Assembly: GCA_963729875.1 (NCBI GenBank)
Contig: CAVSPR010000006.1
Location: 620,001-684,000, forward strand
DNA from: DATBSL01 sp963729875
GTDB lineage: Bacteria; Acidobacteriota; Vicinamibacteria; Fen-336
DNA length: 64,000 nt
Direction of reading: 5' to 3'
A model generated the notes under the pieces. It saw only the letters and a program-made list of their open reading frames with translations. It did not search any database and was not told the origin of the DNA. The position numbers and the translations under genes are program-made. This document shows positions 17,640-25,965 of the stretch, in pieces; position 1 is the stretch's first letter, and every line of letters starts with the position of its first letter.

Positions 17640-19122
17640 TCAGTCGATCTGGGCCCGCTGCAGCTTTCCGCTGAAGTCGATGTAGATGCTCTTCCACTCG
17701 GAGAAGACGTCGAGGGCCTGCACGCAGGCCTCCCGGTGCCCGTTGCCGGTGCCCTTCGTCCCGCCGAAGGGGAGGTGGGTTTCGGCCCCGATCGTCGGGC
17801 GCGTTCACGTAGAAGATCCCGGTGTAGATCTCCCTCATGGCGGTGAAGGCCTTGTTGACGTCCTGGGTGTAGATCGAGGCCGAGAGGCCGTACTCCACCG
17901 AGTTGCCGACCTCGATCGCCTCCTCGAGGGACCCCACCGGGATCACCGAGACCACGGGGCCGAAGATCTCCTCGTGGGCGACCCGCATCTTCGGCGAGCA
18001 GTCGCCGAAGATCGTCGGCTCGTGGAAGTAGCCCTTGGCGTGGGCTCCGCCCGAGAGGCGGGTGCCTCCGGCCAGGAGCTTTGCCCCCTCGTCCTTGCCG
18101 ATCTTCACGTAGCTCTCGACCGTGTGGAGCTGCCCCTCGTTGACGCAGGGACCCATCTGGGTCTTCGGGTCGAGGCCGTTGCCGACCCGCAGGCCCCTGG
18201 CCCCCGCCACGAAGCGCTCGACGAACTCCGCGTAGACCTTCTTGTGGACGGCCACCCGGCTCGACGCGGTGCAGCGCTGGCCGGTGGTGCCGAAGCCGCC
18301 CCAGAGCGCGCCCTCGACCGCGAGGTCGAGGCGGGCGTCGTCCATCACCATGATGACGTTCTTGCCGCCCATCTCGAGGTGGCAGTGCTTGAAGCCGGGG
18401 GCGCACGCCTGCGAGACCTTCCGGCCGATCTCCGTCGAGCCGGTGAAGGAGACGATGCCCACGTCCCCGTGGCCCATGAGCGGCGTCCCGACCTTCGAGC
18501 CGCTCCCGCTCACCATGTTCACGACACCGCGGGGGAGGCCGGCATCCTCGAGGACCTTGACGAGGTTCACGACCGAGAGCGGGGTGTCGGTCGCCGGCTT
18601 GATCACCACCGTGTTGCCCAGGATGAGCGCGGGCATCATCTTCCACGAGGGGATCGCCATGGGGAAGTTCCACGGGGTGATGAGCCCGGCGACCCCCACC
18701 GGCTGACGCACCGACATCTGGAACTTGTCCGGCATCTCCGACGGGGTGGTCTGGCCGAACTGGCGGCGTCCCTCGCCGGCCATGTAGTACGTCATGTCGA
18801 TCGCCTCCTGGACGTCCCCGCGGGTCTCGTCCAGGATCTTCCCCATCTCCCGCGTCATGTCCCGCGAGAGATCCTCCTTCTTCCGCACGAGGATCTCGGC
18901 GGCCCGGTAGAGGATCTCGCCCCGCTTGGGCGCCGGCAGGGCCTTCCACTTCGGGAAGGCGGCCCGCGCCGTCGCGATCGCCTTCTCCACGTCCTCGGGC
19001 CCGGAGTCGGCGAAGACGCCGACGAGCTCGTCGCGGTCCGCCGGGTTGCGGTTCTCGAAGGTCCGCCCGGAAGCGGCGGGGACCCACTGCCCGTCGATGT
19101 AGTTCCCGTGGGTGCTGGCCAT
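17640..19122 (-). CDS. NAD(P)-dependent aldehyde dehydrogenase, frameshift near 3' end
   Basis: A class 3-fold aldehyde dehydrogenase of about 494 residues. NAD-binding and catalytic motifs: TPWNFPMAIPSWKMMPALIL, GSTEIGRKVSQ, LEMGGKNVIMVM (catalytic Glu) and FGTTGQRCTASSR (catalytic Cys). EEIFGPVVSVIP is also present. Around 17800 the frame shifts. The other frame continues LPFGGTKGTGNGHREA and ends QRAQID with TGA at 17640-17642. Overall it resembles semialdehyde-type dehydrogenases, but substrate cannot be read from sequence. It lies between bactofilin (9-base gap) and hrcA. Confidence 0.85.
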
Positions 19123-19131
19123 GGAATCCTC

Positions 19132-19569
19132 CTACGCCTTCCCACCCCCCGGGTGGGGTGACATGTCGCTGTTGCCGCGGAAGGTCGCTCCCTCCACGAT
19201 GACCACGCGGGGCGCCCGGATGTTGCCGGTGAGCCGGCCGCTCGCCTCGATCTCCACTCGCTCGGCGGCCTGGCAGTCGCCGACGAGCTCGCCCGACACC
19301 ACCACGGTCTTCGCCGACACCGTGGCCTTGACGGTCCCGCCCGGAGCGACGCGCAGGTCGCCGGTGATCCGGATGGTCCCCTCCACCAGGCCCTCGACGA
19401 AGACGGTCTCGGCGCCGGTGAGCTCGCCCTTGAGCTGCGTCTTGGCCCCGATCACGCAGGGCGAAGGCGTCGACGGGCGGGGAGAGGCCGCCGCCGGTGG
19501 GGCCGAGGCGGGCGCCGCCGCTCGCGCTGCGCCCTCCGGCGGCTTGCTGTCCTTGCCGAAGATTCCCAT
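19132..19569 (-). CDS. Bactofilin family cytoskeletal protein
   Basis: A 145-residue bactofilin, a small right-handed beta-helix protein that polymerises without nucleotide and scaffolds cell-shape or envelope functions. After a Pro/Ala-rich 35-residue tail comes the repeat core: VIGAKTQLKGELTGAETVFV, EGTIRITGDLRVAPGGTVKA, VVVSGELVGDCQAAERVEI and GRLTGNIRAPRVVIVEGA, with Gly and hydrophobics at regular six-residue steps. It ends in a short disordered Gly/Pro tail. Located directly after tRNA-Gly and before the aldehyde dehydrogenase. No peptidase of the M23 family, a frequent partner, is nearby. Confidence 0.88.
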   Translation of the reverse strand: MGIFGKDSKPPEGAARAAAPASAPPAAASPRPSTPSPCVIGAKTQLKGELTGAETVFVEGLVEGTIRITGDLRVAPGGTVKATVSAKTVVVSGELVGDCQAAERVEIEASGRLTGNIRAPRVVIVEGATFRGNSDMSPHPGGGKA

Positions 19570-19615
19570 GCCTACCTCCCGAGAGGGTCCACTGGCCGGC
19601 GTCGGCGTGGGCGAT

Positions 19616-19691
19616 TGGAGCGGGCGACGGGATTCGAACCCGCGACTCCGAGCTTGGGAAGCTCGTACTCTACCAGCTGAGCTACGCCCGC
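19616..19691 (-). tRNA. tRNA-Gly (anticodon CCC)
   Basis: A 76-base cloverleaf on the minus strand. The acceptor stem pairs GCGGGCG with CGCCCGC, followed by T and an encoded CCA. The D arm reads AGCTCAGCTGGTAGAGT, the anticodon stem is CGAGC/GCTCG around the loop TTCCCAA (anticodon CCC), and the T arm is CGGGTTCGAATCCCG. It decodes GGG, a codon expected to be used in this G+C-rich genome. Confidence 0.96.
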
Positions 19692-19752
19692 CTGCTTGCG
19701 CTCGACCCGACGATGATAGCCACCGCCTCCGGCGCGGTCAAGGCGCGCCCGC

Positions 19753-21102
19753 TCAGGCGCGGATGACCGACAGCACCTCGTCCCGCCGCCGTTCCATCTC
19801 GGCGCGGCTGGCCGCCTCCAGGTTCAGGCGCAGCAGCGGCTCCGTGTTCGAGGGCCGCACGTTGAAGTGCCACGCGTCGTAGTCCACGGACACCCCGTCG
19901 AGCCCGGTGACCCTCCCGTCGCGGTACCGCTCGGCGATTCGGGCGAGGGCCCGCTCCACGTCGTCCACCCGCGAGTTGATCTCCCCGGAGATGTGGTACC
20001 GCTCGCGGAGGGGACGGAGGATCTCGCTGAGGCGGCGGCGCTCGCGGCCCAGCATCTCGAGCACCAGCAGGGCCGGGATCATGCCGTTGTCCGCGAACCA
20101 GTTCTCGCGGAAGTAGAAGTGCCCCGAGACCTCGCCCCCGAAGACCGCGCGCTCGTCGCGCATCCGCTTCTTGATGAAGGCGTGGCCCACCCGGTTCATC
20201 AGGGCGACGCCGCCGGCCGCGCCCACGCGGTCGGCCACCGCGCGCGAGGCCCGGACGTCGTAGACGATCTTCGCCCCGGGCTCCCGCCGGGCGAAGGTCT
20301 CGCCGAGGAGGGCGGTCACGAAGTCGCCGGGCACGTACTCGCCCGTGTCGTCGATGAAGAAGCAGCGGTCGGCATCCCCGTCCCAGGCGATCCCGAGGTC
20401 GGCCCCCTCGGAGAGCACGCGCTCCACGACGTCGCGCCGGTTCTCCTCGAGCAGCGGGTCGGCCGGGTGGTTCGGGAACGTCCCGTCGAGCTCGAAGTAC
20501 ATCCGCACCGTGTCCACCGGCAGGTGGGGGAAGATGGCCGAGGCCCCCACCGCCCCCATCCCGTTCGCGGTGTCGAGGACGACCCGCAGCCGCGGGATCG
20601 AGGCGGGGTCGACGAAGGAGAGGCAGTGCCGGGAGTACTCCTCGCGCACTTCCGCGGTGTGGAGGGCGCCGGCCGGCGGCGGGTCGTCCGCGTAGCGGCC
20701 GGCGCCGAGCCACTCGCGGATCTCCTTGATCCCGGCGTCACCGGAGAGGGCGAGGGCCCCGCGCCGGACGAGCTTGACCCCGTTCCACTCCTTCGGGTTG
20801 TGGGAGGCGGTGACGATCGCGCCCCCGTCGAGGTCGCGGTGCGCCACGTGGAAGTAGAGCACGTCGGTGCCGACGACGCCGATGTCGGTCACGTCGGCGC
20901 CCTGCGAGCGGGCGCCGGCGACGAACGCGGCCGCGAGCTCGGGCGAGGAGAGGCGGCAGTCCCGTCCGACGGCGATGCGGCGCGCCCCGAGGTAGTCCAC
21001 GAACGCGCGGCCGACGCGCCGCGCGACCTCGGCGTCGAGCTGCGAGGGGAAGAGCCCCCGGATGTCGTACGCCTTGAAGATGCCGGGCTCGATGGCGGTC
21101 AT
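19753..21102 (-). CDS. manB: Phosphomannomutase/phosphoglucomutase
   Basis: A 449-residue alpha-D-phosphohexomutase. The four family motifs are all present: the phosphoserine loop IVTASHNPKEWNGVKLV, the metal-binding loop IAWDGDADRCFFID, the sugar-specificity loop VFGGEVSGHFYFREN and the phosphate-binding loop FNVRPSNTEPLLRLNLE. GEVSGH in the sugar loop is typical of PMM/PGM. It interconverts hexose 1- and 6-phosphates for surface polysaccharide precursors, consistent with the nucleotidyltransferase gene 16 bases upstream. Gene symbol by family only. Confidence 0.88.
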   Translation of the reverse strand: MTAIEPGIFKAYDIRGLFPSQLDAEVARRVGRAFVDYLGARRIAVGRDCRLSSPELAAAFVAGARSQGADVTDIGVVGTDVLYFHVAHRDLDGGAIVTASHNPKEWNGVKLVRRGALALSGDAGIKEIREWLGAGRYADDPPPAGALHTAEVREEYSRHCLSFVDPASIPRLRVVLDTANGMGAVGASAIFPHLPVDTVRMYFELDGTFPNHPADPLLEENRRDVVERVLSEGADLGIAWDGDADRCFFIDDTGEYVPGDFVTALLGETFARREPGAKIVYDVRASRAVADRVGAAGGVALMNRVGHAFIKKRMRDERAVFGGEVSGHFYFRENWFADNGMIPALLVLEMLGRERRRLSEILRPLRERYHISGEINSRVDDVERALARIAERYRDGRVTGLDGVSVDYDAWHFNVRPSNTEPLLRLNLEAASRAEMERRRDEVLSVIRA

Positions 21103-21118
21103 GTCTCCTCGAGGGGGG

Positions 21119-22171
21119 CTAGAGGGTCCGGGAGTAGTCGCTCACCGCCGACCCCTCCCCGAGGACGGCGTGGCGCAGCGTGCTCGAGCGGCCGAGGCGG
21201 ACGCCGGGGCCGACGAGGCAGCCCTCGACCTCGCAGTCGGGCCCGGCCTCGACGCCGCGCCAGAGGACGCAGTCCCGCAAGGAGGCCCCCTTGCGCACGC
21301 GCACGTCGGCCACCAGCACGGTTCCCGGTCCCAGCCGAGCCCCCGCCTCGACCTCGCAGCCGGGCCCGACGTAGAACGCCCCGTCGAGCACCGCCTCGTC
21401 GGACACGTGCCCGGCCGGGTGGACGAAGCCGGCGCCGCGGGGAGCGCCGTCGAGCGACACCGCGAAGCGCCGGCCCAGGATGTCGCGGTGGACCTGCAGG
21501 TACTTTTCGGGGGTCCCGATGTCGATCCAGTAGCCGCGGTGGACGGGCCCCAGGACGCGGTCGCCCCGCGCGAGGAGGGTGGGGAAGAAGCCCCGCTCGA
21601 TCGAGTAGTTGACCCCGGCGGGCATGAGGTCGATCACGCCGGTCTCGAGGACGTAGATCCCGGCGTTGATCGTGTCGGTCGTGATCTCCTCCGGCCGCGG
21701 CTTCTCGAGGAAGCGCTTCACGCGGCCCGCCGGGTCCGTCTCGACGAGACCGTAGGCGGCCGGGTTCTCCACCGGGGTGAGAACGATGGTGGCCGATGCG
21801 CCCTCGGCCGCGTGCCGGGCGACCACGGCGGCGAGGTCGACGTCGGTCAGGACGTCACCGTTCAGCACGATCGTACGCTCGTCGAGCAGAGGCAGGGCGT
21901 TGCGCACCGCCCCGCCCGTGCCGAGCGGGGTGTCCTCGACGGCATACCGGATGTGGACGCCGAAAGCGCGGCCGTCGCCGAAGACCGCTTCGACGCGCTC
22001 GGGCCGGTACGCGACCGAGAAGACCACCTCCCGCACGCCCGCCGCCGCCAGCAGGTCGAGCTGGTGCCGCAGGAACGGGCGGTCCACGACGGGGACGACG
22101 GGCTTCGGTGTCGAGAGGGTGAGGGGCCGAAGGCGGGTCCCCTCACCGCCGGCGAGGATGACGGCTCTCAT
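21119..22171 (-). CDS. Sugar-1-phosphate nucleotidyltransferase (mannose-1-P guanylyltransferase-like)
   Basis: A 350-residue enzyme in two parts. Residues 1-230 are the nucleotidyl transferase domain: MRAVILAGGEGTRLRPLT with the signature GGxGTRLxPLT, STPKPVVPVVDRPFLRHQL, VLNGDVLTDVDL and GYWIDIGTPEKYLQVHRDIL. Residues 240-350 are a left-handed beta-helix of hexapeptide-like repeats (VLDGAFYVGPGCEVEAGARL onward). This layout fits GMP-mannose or glucose-1-phosphate nucleotidyltransferases; the adjacent phosphomannomutase favours GDP-mannose. The start at 22171 is preferred over an upstream codon because the fold begins there. Confidence 0.85.
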   Translation of the reverse strand: MRAVILAGGEGTRLRPLTLSTPKPVVPVVDRPFLRHQLDLLAAAGVREVVFSVAYRPERVEAVFGDGRAFGVHIRYAVEDTPLGTGGAVRNALPLLDERTIVLNGDVLTDVDLAAVVARHAAEGASATIVLTPVENPAAYGLVETDPAGRVKRFLEKPRPEEITTDTINAGIYVLETGVIDLMPAGVNYSIERGFFPTLLARGDRVLGPVHRGYWIDIGTPEKYLQVHRDILGRRFAVSLDGAPRGAGFVHPAGHVSDEAVLDGAFYVGPGCEVEAGARLGPGTVLVADVRVRKGASLRDCVLWRGVEAGPDCEVEGCLVGPGVRLGRSSTLRHAVLGEGSAVSDYSRTL

Positions 22172-22186
22172 GATCCTGGGCCGCGG

Positions 22187-22195
22187 ATCATAGCA
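22187..22195 (-). promoter_or_regulatory. Extended -10 (TGCTATGAT) of the nucleotidyltransferase gene
   Basis: On the minus strand TGC precedes TATGAT. The transcript would start near 22180, giving a leader of about nine bases containing CCAGGATC before the ATG at 22171. No matching -35. Confidence 0.4.
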
Positions 22196-22226
22196 CCCCT
22201 CGGCGGGAGACGCCGCCACGCCGTCC

Positions 22227-22255
22227 TTGACGTCCGCGCGACCATCCCATATAAG
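22227..22255 (+). promoter_or_regulatory. Sigma-70-type promoter of pgsA, apparently leaderless
   Basis: TTGACG (22227-22232) and TATAAG (22250-22255) are exactly 17 bases apart. The predicted start, seven bases on, is at about 22262, two bases before the TTG start codon at 22264. No ribosome-binding site is present. Confidence 0.65.
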
Positions 22256-22263
22256 ACCCCGCG

Positions 22264-22857
22264 TTGAGCCCGCACGACCGCAAGTGGAACCTGCCGAACG
22301 CGCTCACCGTCTTGCGCATCTTCCTCGTGCCGCTGCTGGTGGTCGTGCTGTTGACGCGGTTCGAGTGGCACCTCTACTTCGGTGCTGCCATCTACGGCGT
22401 TGCCGTCCTCACGGACTTTCTCGACGGCTTCGTCGCGCGGCGCCGGAACCAGGTGACCCGCCTCGGCATCCTCCTCGACCCGCTCGCGGACAAGCTCCTC
22501 AACGCGGCCGCGTTCCTCTCCCTCGTCGAGATAGGGCTCGTGCCGGCCTGGGTGGTGATGATCATCCTCGCCCGGGAGATCGCGGTGACCGGCCTGCGAA
22601 ACGTCGCCGCGGGCCGGGGCATTCTCATCCGGGCCTCGGGCCTGGGGAAGGCCAAGATGGTCGTCCAGGTCACGGCGATCCTGCTGGTCCTTCTTTCCCG
22701 GCCCCTGCCCGCGTTGCGGGTCCCCGGCCTCATCGCGCTCGCCGTGGTGGTGGCGGTGACGCTCTTCTCCGGCGCCGACTACTTCCGGCGCTTCTGGAAG
22801 GACGTCGTGCGAGGGCCGGGACGGGGGGACGGGGCGGGGGACGCCGGCCGCGAATGA
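22264..22857 (+). CDS. pgsA: CDP-diacylglycerol--glycerol-3-phosphate 3-phosphatidyltransferase
   Basis: A 197-residue inner-membrane enzyme that makes phosphatidylglycerophosphate, the committed step to phosphatidylglycerol. The CDP-alcohol phosphotransferase motif is complete: DFLDGFVARRRNQVTRLG followed by ILLDPLADK, which supplies all four Asp. NLPNALTVLRIFLVPLLV at the N terminus and several hydrophobic helices fit PgsA. The TTG start is adopted because N-terminal residues HDRKWNLPNALT match the family and no ATG or GTG lies between. It faces the LysM gene and ends just before a strong terminator. Confidence 0.88.
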   Translation: MSPHDRKWNLPNALTVLRIFLVPLLVVVLLTRFEWHLYFGAAIYGVAVLTDFLDGFVARRRNQVTRLGILLDPLADKLLNAAAFLSLVEIGLVPAWVVMIILAREIAVTGLRNVAAGRGILIRASGLGKAKMVVQVTAILLVLLSRPLPALRVPGLIALAVVVAVTLFSGADYFRRFWKDVVRGPGRGDGAGDAGRE

Positions 22858-22890
22858 GAAAAGGGCCTGGCCCCGCGGGGCCAGGCCCTT
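22857..22890 (-). terminator. Terminator downstream of the LysM gene
   Basis: A 30-base perfect palindrome (22861-22890), AAGGGCCTGGCCCC on one arm, followed on the minus strand by TTTTCTCATT. It lies between two convergent genes and may stop transcription from both sides, but the T-run serves the minus strand. Confidence 0.75.
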
Positions 22891-22911
22891 GCCGAGGGCG
22901 ACGGCGAGCGC

Positions 22912-24033
22912 CTAGCGCAGCTCTGCCTCGTCGCCGACCATGATCTCCCGTTTTGCGTAGGTCACCTTCGCCGTCGCGGTCTTCTCGCGCACCGAGACGA
23001 CGGTCGCCTCTCCCACGGCGTCGCGGGGCGTCGGGACGGAGGGGTAGACGATGCGGAACACCGAGAAGACGTTCCCCGGAGCGACCCCGTCCTCGAGGCC
23101 CGCGTCGATCGTCACGAAGTGGCCCGTGCCGGCGATCGTCGCGTCGTCCTGGACGTCCACCACGTGGCGGGAGATCTTGCCGTTCGCCGGGGCGCAGCAC
23201 TCCGCGGGTGCCCGACGGACGACCATGGGCACGTTGACCTTCTCGAACGGCTTCAGGTAGTCGCCGGCGTGGACGTCCGCACACACGGTCTCGATCACGG
23301 CGCAGGCGGCGTCCTCCTGGACGAGGATCACCTTCACCCAGCCGGTCGTCTCGATCTTGGTGCCCAGCTTCTTGCCCGAGACCGGGTGTCTCAGCGGGTA
23401 GGCGACGTGGTGGAGCGTGTAGAGGTCCCCGGCCTTCACGCCCGCGTTGGCCCCCTTGTTGAGGTAGACGATGTCACGCTCGGACAGGGCGGTCTTGTCG
23501 CTCCCGAGCTCGGACCCGACGAGGTAGAGGCTCTCGTCCTCGCGCTCGGAGACGACGTACTGCGCGCACTGCAGGGCCTGCTCCTCGGTCACCGGGGCGA
23601 GGGCCGCCGCCGCGCTGGCGTCGCCGGGAGCCGCCCCGAGCTCGGCCGGCTCCTCGCCCAGGCCCTCGGGGCCGCCGGGGGGCGGCGCCTGTCCGGCCTG
23701 CTCGGCGACCACCTCGAGCTTGGGCAGGAGCACGGGGTCCCCCGGGTAGATCCAGTGCGCGTCCTTGATGTACTTGTTCTGGTCCCAGATCTGGGGCCAG
23801 AGGTACGGGGTCTTCAGGTAGCGGCCGGCGAGGTCCCACAGCGTGTCGCCACGCTCGACGATGTGGTAGGCGACGCCCTCCGGCACCTGGGTGGGGAAGT
23901 CGGGGTTCTTCGTCCAGTGGGGAGCGATGGTGGCGGGCCCCGTCTGGAGGCCTGCCGGCGCGTCCTGCGCGAGGGCGAGGCCCCCCGCAAGCGCGAGTGT
24001 CACGAGACCACCCAGGATCAGCTTCGGTCTCAC
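22912..24033 (-). CDS. LysM-domain envelope protein
   Basis: A 373-residue exported protein. A signal peptide (LILGGLVTLALAGGLALAQD) is cut near ALAQ/DA. Residues 70-125 hold a LysM domain: YHIVERGDTLWDLAGRYLKT, then WPQIWDQNKYIKDAHWIYPG, a version common in Gram-negative LysM proteins. An Ala/Gly/Pro linker follows. The C-terminal 220 residues are a beta-rich domain with repeated Gly-Asp turns (GANAGVKAGDLYTLHHVAYP, GLEDGVAPGNVFSVFRIVYP) and seven or so Cys, several of which may form disulfides. LysM suggests peptidoglycan binding. The start GTG 24033 has GGGAGGA before it, so the longer frame upstream was dropped. Confidence 0.75.
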   Translation of the reverse strand: MRPKLILGGLVTLALAGGLALAQDAPAGLQTGPATIAPHWTKNPDFPTQVPEGVAYHIVERGDTLWDLAGRYLKTPYLWPQIWDQNKYIKDAHWIYPGDPVLLPKLEVVAEQAGQAPPPGGPEGLGEEPAELGAAPGDASAAAALAPVTEEQALQCAQYVVSEREDESLYLVGSELGSDKTALSERDIVYLNKGANAGVKAGDLYTLHHVAYPLRHPVSGKKLGTKIETTGWVKVILVQEDAACAVIETVCADVHAGDYLKPFEKVNVPMVVRRAPAECCAPANGKISRHVVDVQDDATIAGTGHFVTIDAGLEDGVAPGNVFSVFRIVYPSVPTPRDAVGEATVVSVREKTATAKVTYAKREIMVGDEAELR

Positions 24034-24111
24034 AGCCTTTCCTCCCGGACGGATCTGTCCCCGTCCTCCACGAGCCACGGCCTTCACACCGGGACCGAGC
24101 CCTCGCGGGAC

Positions 24112-24139
24112 GGTATCAGGAAAAAAGGCGTTTCGTCAA
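24112..24139 (-). promoter_or_regulatory. Candidate promoter of the LysM gene
   Basis: On the minus strand TTGACG (24139-24134) and GATACC (24117-24112) are 16 bases apart. The leader would be about 72 bases. The -10 is poor. Confidence 0.35.
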
Positions 24140-24156
24140 GAGATGTTTAGGCAAAT

Positions 24157-24176
24157 CCTCAAAGTGACACTTGAGG
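24157..24176 (-). terminator. Possible terminator after bamD
   Basis: An inverted repeat starting at the base after the bamD stop: CCTCAA pairs with TTGAGG, and an alternative inner stem AAGTG/CACTT exists. On the minus strand ATTTGCC follows. Weak as an intrinsic terminator; it could instead be an operator near the LysM promoter. Confidence 0.3.
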
Positions 24177-25030
24177 TCAGCGGCTTCCCGGGGGAGAGCC
24201 CGTCTTCGGAGGGTCATCGGGCTTCTTCTGAGAAGGCGAGCCGGCAGGCGGAGGCGTGGCCGGGACACCGGGGGGCGGGAAGGTCGCCTCGAGCTTCTTG
24301 GCCGATTCCCTGAACGGGCTCTCGGGGAACTCGGCCTGGAGGCGCCCGAGGTGAGGGCGCGCCTCGGCGTACCGGCCGGCGTTGCCGAGACACTCGGCGA
24401 GCCGGTAGAGGACCTCGTCCACCCGGTCGAAATCGGGGTACTCGGAGAGGATGACCTCGTAGCGCGCGATGGCCGCGCGCCACGCCTGGCGCGTCTTCTG
24501 GTAGAAGTAGCCGACTTGGAAGTTCGCCCGGCCGAGAGCCTGCCGGCACAGGTGGATCTTGTCGCGCGCGGGCTCCACGTAGGCCGACTGCGGGTAGACG
24601 TCGAGGAGCCGCTGGTATTCCTCGAGGGCCTGCTGGGTGGACGTCTGGTCGCGGTCCGGCGAGTTCTTCTGCTTGAAGTAGGACTCGCCGGCGCGGAACT
24701 GCGCGTAGTCCGACTTCGGGTGCTGCGGGTAGAGGGTCAGGAACTCTCGGTACGAGGAGACCGCCAGGACGTAGTTGGCCGTCCCCCCTCCTCGAAGTAG
24801 GTGTCCGCCAGCGCGATCCGCGCGCCCGGCTGGTGCTGGCTCTGCGGGAAGGCGTCGATCAGCCGGCGATAGTACTGCCGCGCCGACTCCCAGTCCTTCT
24901 TCGAGACGGCCTTCTCGCCGGCCTCCCAGACGATCTCGTCCGAGGCGCTCGACAGCGCCTCGAGGTCGATCTGGTGGCCCGCGCACGCCGGCCCGAGGAG
25001 GAGGAGCAGCAGGGCGACGGCGCGCTTCAC
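24177..25030 (-). CDS. bamD: Outer membrane assembly lipoprotein BamD, one frameshift
   Basis: Lipoprotein of the beta-barrel assembly machine that binds BamA. It starts at GTG 25030 inside GTGA with the epimerase stop. The signal AVALLLLLLGPACAG ends in a lipobox (GPAC). The TPR-type repeats are clear: GEKAVSKKDWESARQYYRRL, FPQSQHQPGARIALADTYFE, YREFLTLYPQHPKSDYAQFR and YQRLLDVYPQSAYVEPARDK, the last two with the FPxxxYAxxA-like BamD pattern. A C-terminal Pro-rich tail of about 40 residues is an addition. One frame break near 24785 falls in a run of six G. Other TPR lipoproteins cannot be excluded, but BamA is encoded in the window. Confidence 0.78.
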
Positions 25031-25965
25031 GGCAGCCTCCGGATCCACTCCCACTGGCGAGCGAGCCCGTCGGCGAGAGCGACGCTCGAGCGGAACCCGA
25101 GGTCGCGTCGGGCGGCGGTGGTGTCGGCGAACGTGTCCCTCATGTCGCCCTTCTGGGCCTCCTGGCGCTCCACCCGGAGGGGCCGCGCGGTCACGGTTTC
25201 GAGCACGCGCAGGACCTCGTGGAGGGCGACGCGCTCGCCGCCTCCCACGTTATACACGGAGCCCGGTCGGCCCGAAAGCGGGGCCGCCCGCACCGCGGCG
25301 ACGATGTCGGAGACGAAGGTGAAGTCGCGCGTCTGCCGCCCGTCGCCGAAGACCGTCACCGGCCGGCCGTCCCGGGCGGCCTTGAGGAAGCGGTGGAAGG
25401 CCATGTCCGGCCGCTGCCGCGGCCCGTAGACGGTGAAGAAGCGCAGGCTCACGGTGGGGAGGTCGTGGTTGCGCTGGTAGAGCACGGCGAGGTGCTCGCC
25501 GGCCAGCTTGGTCACGCCGTAGGGCGAGACCGGCTGGCAGGGGCCGTCCTCCCGGAAGGGCAGGACCGGCGTGTCGCCGTAGACGGACGAGGACGACGCG
25601 TAGACGAACGCCGGCCGCCCGGCCGCGAGGGCCGCCTCCAGCAGCCGCTGCGTGGCGAGGACGTTGTGATCGGTGTAGTCGGCGAACTCCCGGCCCCACG
25701 AGGCGCGCACGCCCGCCTGCGCCGCGAGGTGGTAGACGTGGGCGGCGCCGTCGAGAACGGGTCCGAGGTCGACGTCCTGCAGGCGCGCCTCCACGATACG
25801 GAAGCGGTCGTGGCTGCGCGCGGCCTCGAGGTTCCTCTCCTTGAGCGGGCGCGGGTAGTAGTCGGTGAAGCAGTCGATGCCGACGACCTCGTGCCCGTCG
25901 CCGAGCAGGCTGTCCGCCACGTGGGAGCCGATGAAGCCGGCGACGCCGGTGACGACCGCCTTCAA
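25027..25965 (-). CDS. NAD-dependent nucleotide-sugar epimerase/dehydratase
   Basis: A 312-residue extended short-chain dehydrogenase. The Rossmann loop is VTGVAGFIGSHVADSLL, the catalytic pair is in VSPYGVTKLAGEH (YxxxK) preceded by YASSSSVYG (catalytic Ser/Thr), and the substrate part has RFFTVYGPRQRPDMAFHRF. This combination is typical of UDP-glucuronate or UDP-glucose 4-epimerases. The product most likely feeds surface glycan assembly. It overlaps rpe and bamD by four bases each and shows no frame break. Exact substrate undetermined. Confidence 0.85.
   Translation of the reverse strand: MKAVVTGVAGFIGSHVADSLLGDGHEVVGIDCFTDYYPRPLKERNLEAARSHDRFRIVEARLQDVDLGPVLDGAAHVYHLAAQAGVRASWGREFADYTDHNVLATQRLLEAALAAGRPAFVYASSSSVYGDTPVLPFREDGPCQPVSPYGVTKLAGEHLAVLYQRNHDLPTVSLRFFTVYGPRQRPDMAFHRFLKAARDGRPVTVFGDGRQTRDFTFVSDIVAAVRAAPLSGRPGSVYNVGGGERVALHEVLRVLETVTARPLRVERQEAQKGDMRDTFADTTAARRDLGFRSSVALADGLARQWEWIRRLP

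Noticed and set aside
17615..17660. CIRCE element upstream of hrcA
   Set aside because: I looked for TTAGCACTC and GAGTGCTAA with nine bases between on both strands; no half-site is present.
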